A stretch of 64,000 nt of DNA, from the NCBI GenBank assembly GCA_016841445.1, contig JAENZD010000002.1, positions 434,001 to 498,000 of the forward strand, written 5' to 3'. The notes under the pieces were generated by a model. That model was not told where the DNA came from, searched no databases, and saw only the letters and a program-made list of their open reading frames with translations. Positions 34,731 to 42,395 of this stretch are shown here, one piece after another; position 1 is the first letter of the stretch; each line of letters opens with the position of its first letter. The stretch comes from Anaerolineaceae bacterium. GTDB lineage: Bacteria; Chloroflexota; Anaerolineae; Anaerolineales; Anaerolineaceae. Made by a program: the position numbers and the translations under genes.

Positions 34731-36068
34731 ATGAAGAAGTATTTTAAGCCCTTTATGCTGGTCCTAATGCTCGTGGTGGTTCTTCTGAGCGCATGTGCTG
34801 GTGGTGCGGAAGAAGAGGTAACTACTGACGATAGTACAGACGCAGTGGCTGAAGATGTGACATTGAGGGTCCTGGTTCATCAGAATCCACCCATGGTGGA
34901 ATTTATTGAAGCATTCAATGATCAATTTTCTGAAGAGTACCCCAACGTAACCATTGATTTGTCAGTAGTGAACGCGAATGACCTGAGCACGGTTACCCAA
35001 ACACGCTTGACGGCAAATGATGTTGATGTGATCGATATGTTTGCATTCACAAACGCGGCCGAGCCTTACATGGTCAATGTCGAACCACCTAACTGGCAAA
35101 CTCTGATTGAGGCTGGTTATTTGCTCGATCTTACTGGGCAGCCGTTTGTTGACAACTATTTCCCATCCGCTATTGAAGATGCTGGCACCTATAATGGTAA
35201 GGTTTATCAGGTTAACCTGGGTACTGTGTCCTACAGCGGTATTTATTACAACAAAGACATGTTCACTGAGTACGGCGTTGAAGTTCCCACAACCTGGGAC
35301 GGTTTGGTGACAGCATGTGAAACATTTGCTGCAGAAGATATTCCCTGCATGACCGCCGGTGGGAAAGATGGTTGGCCAATTTTCGTGGGTGCATACGGAT
35401 TGATTGGATCCATTTATCCAGACCAGGCCGCATTGGTTGAAGGCCTCTGGACGGGCGATATTAAATGGAATGACGAAAAATCCATTGAAATGTGGGAGAA
35501 GATGAAAGTCTATGCCCAGGATATGATGGAAGAAGGCGCGAGCGGGATCGCTGGTGACGCAGCCCCTGGGCGATTTGCTTCAGGTGCAGTTGCCATGTTC
35601 CCTGGTGGCACCTGGTATGCTTCAGCAATTGAAGCTTCAGAACCGGAATTTGAATGGGGTTACATTCCCTTCCCGGGTAGCGACGATCCTGAGAATAACA
35701 AGTACTTGTTTGGTAAGTACGATCAGGGCTGGGTTATTAATGCTAACTCACCTCACACAGAAACCGCTCTCCTGTATTTGGAAGAATTTTCTGATCCTGC
35801 GAATTATGAAGCATTTGTGAATGCGGTTGGTTTCTTCCCAACCCAACCCGGTGCGACACTTGATACGCAAATCGGACAGGAAGTCGCCCCTTACTTGGAA
35901 AACTTCCGTGTGGGCTTTGAGCAGTATTGGGTCGCCCCCAAAGGCGCAGGGCAATATGCAAACCCCTGGGCTTCATACTTCCAGCCTTTTGGTACATTCG
36001 ATGATGTACAGGAATTGGCAGATAAAGCTCAGGAAGATCTACAATCAGGTCTCGATGCAAATCAGTAA
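34731..36068 (+). CDS. Sugar ABC transporter substrate-binding lipoprotein
   Basis: A 445-residue extracellular solute-binding protein of the CUT1 (family 1) type. The lipoprotein signal ends LLSACAGG, so mature Cys is near residue 22. The body begins TLRVLVHQNPPMVEFIEAFN and contains the family pattern GGTWYASAIEAS followed by EWGYIPFPG. AAAGGAAGAAAAGGAA precedes the start. Two permease genes follow after a strong hairpin. Given the GH16 and phosphorylase genes downstream it probably binds beta-1,3-gluco-oligosaccharides. That specificity is inferred from context. Confidence 0.93.
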   Translation: MKKYFKPFMLVLMLVVVLLSACAGGAEEEVTTDDSTDAVAEDVTLRVLVHQNPPMVEFIEAFNDQFSEEYPNVTIDLSVVNANDLSTVTQTRLTANDVDVIDMFAFTNAAEPYMVNVEPPNWQTLIEAGYLLDLTGQPFVDNYFPSAIEDAGTYNGKVYQVNLGTVSYSGIYYNKDMFTEYGVEVPTTWDGLVTACETFAAEDIPCMTAGGKDGWPIFVGAYGLIGSIYPDQAALVEGLWTGDIKWNDEKSIEMWEKMKVYAQDMMEEGASGIAGDAAPGRFASGAVAMFPGGTWYASAIEASEPEFEWGYIPFPGSDDPENNKYLFGKYDQGWVINANSPHTETALLYLEEFSDPANYEAFVNAVGFFPTQPGATLDTQIGQEVAPYLENFRVGFEQYWVAPKGAGQYANPWASYFQPFGTFDDVQELADKAQEDLQSGLDANQ

Positions 36069-36079
36069 GTAAAAATTAT

Positions 36080-36118
36080 GCAAAAAGCTTCTTGGAGATA
36101 ATCCAAGAAGCTTTTTGC
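36080..36118 (+). terminator. Strong hairpin between the binding-protein and permease genes
   Basis: A perfect 16-bp stem GCAAAAAGCTTCTTGG / CCAAGAAGCTTTTTGC with a 7-base loop; the descending arm contains the T-run. It should act as a partial terminator or mRNA stabiliser, giving more binding protein than permease. Confidence 0.8.
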
Positions 36119-36142
36119 CAATAATGGGAAAAGGAGGTAAAA

Positions 36143-37072
36143 ATGCAAGCTTACCATTTTGGTGGGGGCAAAGCACGATGGGTACCCTATCTATTGCTTT
36201 TACCGGGCATGCTTTTGTATGTTTTGATAGCACTGGGTCCTTCCATTGGAACGACCTTTTTCTCGTTTACAAATGCAACCGGTATCAGGGGAGCGCCAGT
36301 CGATTGGGTTGGTTTGGATAACTATAATGAGTTTTTATTGATGGGGCAGGCCTCACGCGATAACCTTGCAGCGTTGGGCCGCACATTAATTTTCTGTTTT
36401 TTCGTGACAACAATTCAATTTGCCTTAGGCCTCCTGATTGCTGTTTTGGTCAATAAACGGGTAAAAGGAACGAACTTCTTTCGAACCTTGTACTTCATGC
36501 CTGTCATCTTAGGGGCAGTTATCCAGGGATTAATCTGGTCGCTTTTCCTTTATCCATTAGGCGGTCCAATGGCCAAAATTCTAGAATTTTTTGGCACGAG
36601 CTCCGAATTTTTCGGGGGACAGCCTTCAGAAGCGTTTGCTTGGGTGATAGCGGTTCAGATCTGGGCGAATATGGGCACCACGATGATCATTTTTCTGGCT
36701 GGTTTGCAAACCATTCCCAAAGAAATGTACGAAGCAGCAGAAATGGACGGTGCCAGCGGCTGGCAAACCTTTAAGAATGTTACCTGGCCTTTGCTGACTC
36801 CTAGTGTCAACACTAACTTGCTGTTGAACATCATTGGTTCTTTGCAGGCCTGGCAGTTGTTCCTGGTTTTGCTCGGATATCGGAATGGCACCCAGGTTTT
36901 AGGCTACCTCATTTATGCGGTGGGCTTTGGTCAAACTTCCGGGAGTGTCACCAGTTCCTTCCGCCAGGGTTATGCTGCAGCAGCATCAATCGTTCTTTTC
37001 CTTTTGGTACTCCTTTTAGGTTCGATAGCCCAATTCTTTCTGAACCGTAGAGAAAGAAGGATACTCGGATGA
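36143..37072 (+). CDS. Sugar ABC transporter permease (MalF/UgpA type)
   Basis: A 309-residue inner-membrane protein with about six membrane spans. The EAA motif that docks the ATPase is EAAEMDGASGWQTFKNVTWPLL. GGAGG lies about eight bases before the ATG. Its stop overlaps the next permease start by four bases, indicating coupled translation of the heterodimer. No ATPase gene is present in the locus, so a shared MsmK/UgpC-type ATPase elsewhere in the genome must drive it. Confidence 0.93.
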   Translation: MQAYHFGGGKARWVPYLLLLPGMLLYVLIALGPSIGTTFFSFTNATGIRGAPVDWVGLDNYNEFLLMGQASRDNLAALGRTLIFCFFVTTIQFALGLLIAVLVNKRVKGTNFFRTLYFMPVILGAVIQGLIWSLFLYPLGGPMAKILEFFGTSSEFFGGQPSEAFAWVIAVQIWANMGTTMIIFLAGLQTIPKEMYEAAEMDGASGWQTFKNVTWPLLTPSVNTNLLLNIIGSLQAWQLFLVLLGYRNGTQVLGYLIYAVGFGQTSGSVTSSFRQGYAAAASIVLFLLVLLLGSIAQFFLNRRERRILG

Positions 37073-37953
37073 ACATTAATAAACAAACCAAACTAATTGT
37101 TGATTTGGATAAAAAGCCTCAGAGTGTTATGAAGACCAGGGGAAAGATAAATTGGGGAAAGATCGGCATTTATGCCGTGCTAATAATCTTTGCGATCATC
37201 TATGCTGGTCCGCTTCTGATGTTGATCAATACATCCTTGAAATCCCTGCCCGAATTTATGAAGAGTGCGACTTCTGTTACAACAAAGTTGAATTTTGATA
37301 ATTTTGTTGATGCCTGGGAAAAAGCAAATTTTCCCCGCTATTTAACCAACACAATTATTTACACAGTTTCAGCGACGTTGGTGTTCATTGTTACAGCGGT
37401 ATTCCTTGCTTTCCCTATCTCACGAGGATATGTTAAAGGTTCGAAAATCATCTTAAGCCTTTTCCTGATTGCACTATTCTTGCCGCCAGCGCTGATTCCG
37501 CAATTTCAGTTAATGTTGCGGTTAGGCCTTTATAACAATCCTATTGGGTACATTTTGTTATTTACGATCAATCCTATCGGCATAACAATTTTGGTCAATT
37601 ATATAAAGACGATCCCCAGGGAACTTGATGAAGCTGCCGCATTGGATGGGTGTGGGTATTTCCGGTTTGTCACAAAAATCATATTTCCTTTGATCCGGCC
37701 GGCAATTGCAACAGTCGCTGTACTGCACGCCATAGGGATTTGGAATGAGCTGATCTTGCCAACCATTTACCTGACAAATAAAGATTATTATCCAATCACG
37801 CGCGGCATGATTGTTTTCCAGGGCGTTTACGGAAGTAACTGGCCAACCCTGGCTGCGGCGGTATTGATTATGATTATGCCCATGCTGATCATCTTTTTGT
37901 TCTTGCAGCGCTACATCATCTCTGGTTTGACGCAAGGGGCTGTGAAAGGGTAA
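37069..37953 (+). CDS. Sugar ABC transporter permease (MalG/UgpE type)
   Basis: A 294-residue inner-membrane protein, the second half of the permease pair. Six membrane spans and an EAA motif (LDEAAALDGCGYFRFVTKIIFP) are visible. The first 45 residues are a cytoplasmic Lys-rich extension. It overlaps the preceding gene by four bases and ends 272 bases before the GH16 gene. Confidence 0.93.
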   Translation: MNINKQTKLIVDLDKKPQSVMKTRGKINWGKIGIYAVLIIFAIIYAGPLLMLINTSLKSLPEFMKSATSVTTKLNFDNFVDAWEKANFPRYLTNTIIYTVSATLVFIVTAVFLAFPISRGYVKGSKIILSLFLIALFLPPALIPQFQLMLRLGLYNNPIGYILLFTINPIGITILVNYIKTIPRELDEAAALDGCGYFRFVTKIIFPLIRPAIATVAVLHAIGIWNELILPTIYLTNKDYYPITRGMIVFQGVYGSNWPTLAAAVLIMIMPMLIIFLFLQRYIISGLTQGAVKG

Positions 37954-38135
37954 ATCGGCGAGTAACGGATTTTTAAGAATCTTTGGCGTAATTTCAACCA
38001 GGAGGACCCCGGCGTGGGGACCCGAGTTGACTAAACCAGCATTGGCAGAGGAAACCATTATGATGCTGACAGGTACAGCACTGTGGTACCGCTAGCATAA
38101 GATCATTGTAAAAATATTTTTCTAAAACTTAACAA

Positions 38136-38200
38136 ACCGGTCTTTGATGCTTATGATAAAACTTATTCATCAGTGTGGTTAAAAACCTTCAAAGACCGGT
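38136..38200. promoter_or_regulatory. 12-bp inverted repeat upstream of the GH16 gene
   Basis: ACCGGTCTTTGA (38136-38147) and TCAAAGACCGGT (38189-38200) are perfect inverted repeats 41 bases apart. The second overlaps the palindrome AGACCGGTCT. It is too open for a classical terminator, and a pair of regulator sites or a long RNA stem are both possible. Confidence 0.45.
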
Positions 38201-38225
38201 CTGGCTATCTAAGTTTGAGGCGTAA

Positions 38226-39050
38226 ATGAAAAAGAAATATTTAATTTTATTATTTCCAATTCTTATAATAGTTTCTCTTGTAACTGGCTGTGGGGCAGGG
38301 GGTTCCATTTTTGGTGCAAAACCTACGCCGATTCCTGATATTCCGGGCTACGAACTGATCTGGCACGATGAGTTCGATGGAAAATCGATCAATGAAGAAA
38401 ATTGGACGTATGATATTGGCGGTTGGGGTTGGGGAAATGGTGAAGCGCAGTATTATACTTCTCGCGAAGAAAATGCTCGGCTTGAAGATGGTTTCTTGGT
38501 AATTGAAGCACATCAGGAGAAGTATGAGAACTCTTATTACACCTCGGCACGTTTGAAGACTCAGGGCTTACAGGAATTTCAATATGGAAGGATCGAGGCT
38601 CGTATCAAAGTGCCGGAGGGGCAGGGGTTCTGGCCGGCATTTTGGATGTTAGGAGCAGGTTTTGATGGCAACAATTGGCCTGACTGCGGTGAGATTGATA
38701 TTATGGAATTTGTTGGCCGTGAACCCGATCTTGTGATCGGCACCTTGCATGGTCCAGGTTATGCCGGTGCACTTGGATTAAGCCAGTGGAATCGCCAGAC
38801 ATTTAATGTTCCAGATGAATTTCACACCTATGCCATTGAGTGGGAAGAAGACACCATTAGGTGGTATTTTGATGGCGAACACTATTTCACTGTCAACCGC
38901 GAGGATGTCGGTAACCGGGAATGGGTATTTGAGCAGCCTTTCTTTATCATTTTAAACCTGGCAATTGGTGGTACTTTAGGAGGGATGATCGGATTGGATA
39001 CTGAGTTTCCTTCCCAATTATTGGTAGATTATGTGCGTGTCTACCAGTGA
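38226..39050 (+). CDS. GH16 endo-beta-1,3-glucanase-like lipoprotein
   Basis: A 274-residue lipoprotein; signal ends LVTGCGAG. The GH16 fold is shown by WHDEFDG near the start, GRIEARIKVPEGQGFWPAFWML and the catalytic motif EIDIMEFVG (E-I-D-I-x-E; first Glu nucleophile, last Glu acid/base). Near the C-terminus comes PFFIILNLAIGG and a closing VDYVRVYQ. Enzymes of this type cut laminarin or mixed-linkage beta-glucan outside the cell. The neighbouring importer and phosphorylases fit a beta-1,3-glucan pathway. Confidence 0.92.
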   Translation: MKKKYLILLFPILIIVSLVTGCGAGGSIFGAKPTPIPDIPGYELIWHDEFDGKSINEENWTYDIGGWGWGNGEAQYYTSREENARLEDGFLVIEAHQEKYENSYYTSARLKTQGLQEFQYGRIEARIKVPEGQGFWPAFWMLGAGFDGNNWPDCGEIDIMEFVGREPDLVIGTLHGPGYAGALGLSQWNRQTFNVPDEFHTYAIEWEEDTIRWYFDGEHYFTVNREDVGNREWVFEQPFFIILNLAIGGTLGGMIGLDTEFPSQLLVDYVRVYQ

Positions 39051-39154
39051 CAGGTTGAGTTATTTCTGTAATATTGGAACTTTGTTGTTCCTAACATCTT
39101 TTAGCTAATCGTACATTTTTTTGAAAATAAAAACAAAATCACTGGAAAATAATC

Positions 39155-42100
39155 ATGCCACCATATGATTTCGATGAACACAACCATTTCATAATTCGGG
39201 ATTATCAGAATCAAAATCCTTTTTCGAGTACGCTTCCCGGCATTGCTGGACGAATGGGTATTCCCATTTGGGTTTTCTATGTTAATCGGGGGCAGGGAAT
39301 TGCCAGTTTTGGTACAAAAAATAAAGATCATCCGATCATGGAATTCCAGCCGGCAAATAAAGCTTATCAAAGTACTTCAACGCTTGGATTTCGAACATTT
39401 ATTAAGCTGCTGGATGAAAAGGAACCTGTAATTTATGAGCCTTTTTCTGTAAATGCCAAACAATCTGATCATGAGATGATTGTTAGCCTGAACGAACTGG
39501 AGCTTCACGAAAACTCAAAACGACATGGTCTGAAGGTAGAAGTTGTCTATTTTGTCTTGCCTTATGAAGAAATTTCCGGTCTTGTTAGGCAAGTCCGAAT
39601 CACAAATATTTCTCAAGTTCCAAACAAGCTGGAAATCCTGGATGGTTTACCGATCATGATCCCTTATGGTGTTTCTAATTATGACCTAAAGGAATACCAT
39701 CGCACGATAGAAGCCTGGATGGAAGTCTGTAATCTTGAAAATCATACCCCCTTCTTTCACTGCCGCTCTCTCCCGGTTGATCAGGCTGAGGTCAAGTCTT
39801 TTACTTCAGGAAATTTTGCGAATGCTATGGTTGTCCAAGATGGGATACCCCAAAAGCTTAAGGTGATTGTTAATCCGGAAATTTTATTTGGGCAGGATAC
39901 TGCCTTTAAATTTCCGGGTCCTTTTAAGGAACGCTCAATTGCTGAGTTGAACCAACAATCCTATTATCCTAATGGCAGAACACCCTGCGCATTTTTTGGT
40001 TATCCGACGAACTTAGCCCCTGGTGAAAGTGTCACAATTTATTCTGTTTATGGGAATGCCAGGAATTTAGATTTATTGAAAGATATGTCGCATAAACTTG
40101 CAACAGAATCCTTTTATACCCAAAAGCGAAAAGAAGCAAATGCGTTGATTGAAGAGCTCATCAATCCCATTAAAACCAAATCCGGAAAGCCTTTATTTGA
40201 TGCATATTGTCAACAGACATATCTGGATAACAATCTTCGAGGTGGGTGGCCATTCCAGTTAGGAGAGGACCACAAAAAAGTCATTTATCATATGTATTCG
40301 CGCAAGCATGGTGATCCGGAGCGTGATTACAACGCCTTTTATCTTGCTTCGGAATTTTACTCACAGGGGAATGGCAATTACCGCGATGTTTGCCAAAACC
40401 GGCGCTCGGAGGTCTGGTTTGCGCCGTTTGTGAGGGATACCAATATCTGCAATTTTACAAGCCTTATTCAAACGGATGGATATAACCCATTAACTGTAAA
40501 GGGCAGTAAATTTTATCTTTCTTCTTCAAAAAGGGGAGAATTTCTTGAATATACTGAACAAAAGAGTGATCTTGCAGACCTCCTGGAAAAAGTGTTTACA
40601 CCTGGTGGGCTGCTGAAACAAATCACTGATAAAAATATCCATCTGGCAATCCCGCTTGAATTATTTGTTAGCCGTGTGATGAGTAATGCCCATCAATATT
40701 ATGATGCGGATTTCGGAGAAGGTTACTGGACAGATCATTGGATTTATATCCTGGATTTAATCACTGGATACTTCTCCATATTTCCGGAAGAAAAACACAC
40801 ATTAATGTTTGAAAAAAGGGCATTGCCATTTTTTGAGAGTTCCGTTTTTGTGCAGCCGCGCAGCCAGAAATATGTGTTAGCCAATGGGCGTGCTCGTCAG
40901 TTTGGGGCTGTCATTCATGATAAAGGAAAAGCAAAGCAGATTGAAGGGAGAAATGTATTTCCCAATTATGTCAGATCAAAATACGGTAAAGGCGAAATTT
41001 ATCGGACAAATTTGTTTTCTAAATTGCTGGCACTTGCGGCAATCAAATTTTCTACACTGGATCCAATGGGAATGGGAATTGAAATGGAGGCGGATAAGCC
41101 AAGCTGGTGCGACGCACTAAACGGGCTGCCGGGTCTGTTTGGTTCTTCAATGGCGGAATCCTTTGACCTTCTGCGTTTGTTAAAATTCCTGCAAGAAACG
41201 CTTTCAACAGGATTTGTGGAAAATCTGCCGTTACCCGTAGAAATATCTGCCTTAATTAAAGAGGTTGACTCAGCATTGATGGATTACGGGAAGGAAAAAT
41301 CAGAAGATCCGGATTTTGTCTATTGGGATCGAGTTTCCTTAGCGAGAGAAAGCTATCGAGAGAAAACACGGCTGGGACTTGACGGATCAGAAACGATGAT
41401 GGGGGTCGATGACATCAAAGCTTTAATCAATCAGATGCTGAATAAGGTGCAAGTTGGCATAAACCGGGCGATAAACACCAATGACGGTATTCCTCCGACC
41501 TACTTTGTCTATAAAGTTGAGGCGTTTGAACACTTACTGGATTCGGACGGGCAAAAGCTAACGGACCCGAAAGGCCGTCCATTGATCCGTGTCCTCCGCT
41601 TTATTCAGAAACCCTTGCCCATATTCATTGAGGGCGCTGTCCGCTACTTGAAAACTGTCAATGATCTCCACACAGCTCGCGAGTTGTATCATAAGGTGAA
41701 GGAAAGCTCTCTTTACGATCAAAAATTAAAGATGTACAAGACCAATGTTTCTTTAGAAAAGGAGTCAATGGACATCGGTCGGTTAAGAGCATTTACCCCA
41801 GGATGGCTGGAGAACGAATCGATCTTCTTGCATATGGAATATAAATATCTGCTGGAAATCCTGCGAGCAGGTCTTTATGATGAGTTCTATGAGGATATCC
41901 AAACAGCATTGATTGCTTTCCAGGCCCCAGCGCGTTATAGACGCAGTCCATTGGAAAACTCTTCTTTCCTGGTAAGCAGTGCTCATCCTGATGAAAAGCT
42001 GCATGGTGCGGGTTTTGTTGCCAGGTTGACTGGTGCGACTGCTGAATTCCTGAGCATGTACACGATCATGATGACAGGACCTTGCCCTTTTCGGTTGCAG

Positions 42101-42376
42101 AATGAGCAACTCCAGCTCTGGTTGGAACCGAAATTGCCAGATTGGCTATTTGATGAGGAAGGGAAAATCCGGTTTACATTCCTTGGGACGTGCGATGTGA
42201 CTTACTTCAATCCCTCTGGTAAAAAGACATATCGGCAAGATTCTAAGATCCGGAGAATCCAATTGCATATGGAAAATGAAGTCGTTGATATTCAAGGGCC
42301 TGTTATTGAATCCCCTTATGCTTCAATGGTTAGAGACGGACATATTAAAAAGATCGATGTTTATTTTTTCGAATGA
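39155..42376 (+). CDS. Large inverting glycan phosphorylase, GH161/GH149-like (beta-1,3-glucan)
   Basis: A 1073-residue cytoplasmic enzyme with the architecture of GH94-related phosphorylases. The N-terminal beta-sandwich begins YDFDEHNHFIIRDYQ and the central (alpha/alpha)6 barrel contains DADFGEGYWTDHWIYILDL. Its length fits GH161 or GH149 phosphorylases, which split beta-1,3-gluco-oligosaccharides with phosphate into glucose-1-phosphate. It lacks the DWNDG signature of GH94, which is present in the next gene. Published GH161 loci also pair it with a GH94 enzyme, which supports GH161 here. I cannot separate GH161 from GH149 by eye. The gene lies 104 bases after GH16 and 19 before GH94. Confidence 0.75.
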   Translation: MPPYDFDEHNHFIIRDYQNQNPFSSTLPGIAGRMGIPIWVFYVNRGQGIASFGTKNKDHPIMEFQPANKAYQSTSTLGFRTFIKLLDEKEPVIYEPFSVNAKQSDHEMIVSLNELELHENSKRHGLKVEVVYFVLPYEEISGLVRQVRITNISQVPNKLEILDGLPIMIPYGVSNYDLKEYHRTIEAWMEVCNLENHTPFFHCRSLPVDQAEVKSFTSGNFANAMVVQDGIPQKLKVIVNPEILFGQDTAFKFPGPFKERSIAELNQQSYYPNGRTPCAFFGYPTNLAPGESVTIYSVYGNARNLDLLKDMSHKLATESFYTQKRKEANALIEELINPIKTKSGKPLFDAYCQQTYLDNNLRGGWPFQLGEDHKKVIYHMYSRKHGDPERDYNAFYLASEFYSQGNGNYRDVCQNRRSEVWFAPFVRDTNICNFTSLIQTDGYNPLTVKGSKFYLSSSKRGEFLEYTEQKSDLADLLEKVFTPGGLLKQITDKNIHLAIPLELFVSRVMSNAHQYYDADFGEGYWTDHWIYILDLITGYFSIFPEEKHTLMFEKRALPFFESSVFVQPRSQKYVLANGRARQFGAVIHDKGKAKQIEGRNVFPNYVRSKYGKGEIYRTNLFSKLLALAAIKFSTLDPMGMGIEMEADKPSWCDALNGLPGLFGSSMAESFDLLRLLKFLQETLSTGFVENLPLPVEISALIKEVDSALMDYGKEKSEDPDFVYWDRVSLARESYREKTRLGLDGSETMMGVDDIKALINQMLNKVQVGINRAINTNDGIPPTYFVYKVEAFEHLLDSDGQKLTDPKGRPLIRVLRFIQKPLPIFIEGAVRYLKTVNDLHTARELYHKVKESSLYDQKLKMYKTNVSLEKESMDIGRLRAFTPGWLENESIFLHMEYKYLLEILRAGLYDEFYEDIQTALIAFQAPARYRRSPLENSSFLVSSAHPDEKLHGAGFVARLTGATAEFLSMYTIMMTGPCPFRLQNEQLQLWLEPKLPDWLFDEEGKIRFTFLGTCDVTYFNPSGKKTYRQDSKIRRIQLHMENEVVDIQGPVIESPYASMVRDGHIKKIDVYFFE

Positions 42377-42395
42377 GCATAGATGAGGATATCCA

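Noticed and set aside
37975-38095. Open stretch between the second permease and GH16 reading FGVISTRRTPAWGPE and ending GTALWYR
   Set aside because: It has no start codon with ribosome binding site and no recognised family. It could be a gene remnant, but the evidence is too thin to list.
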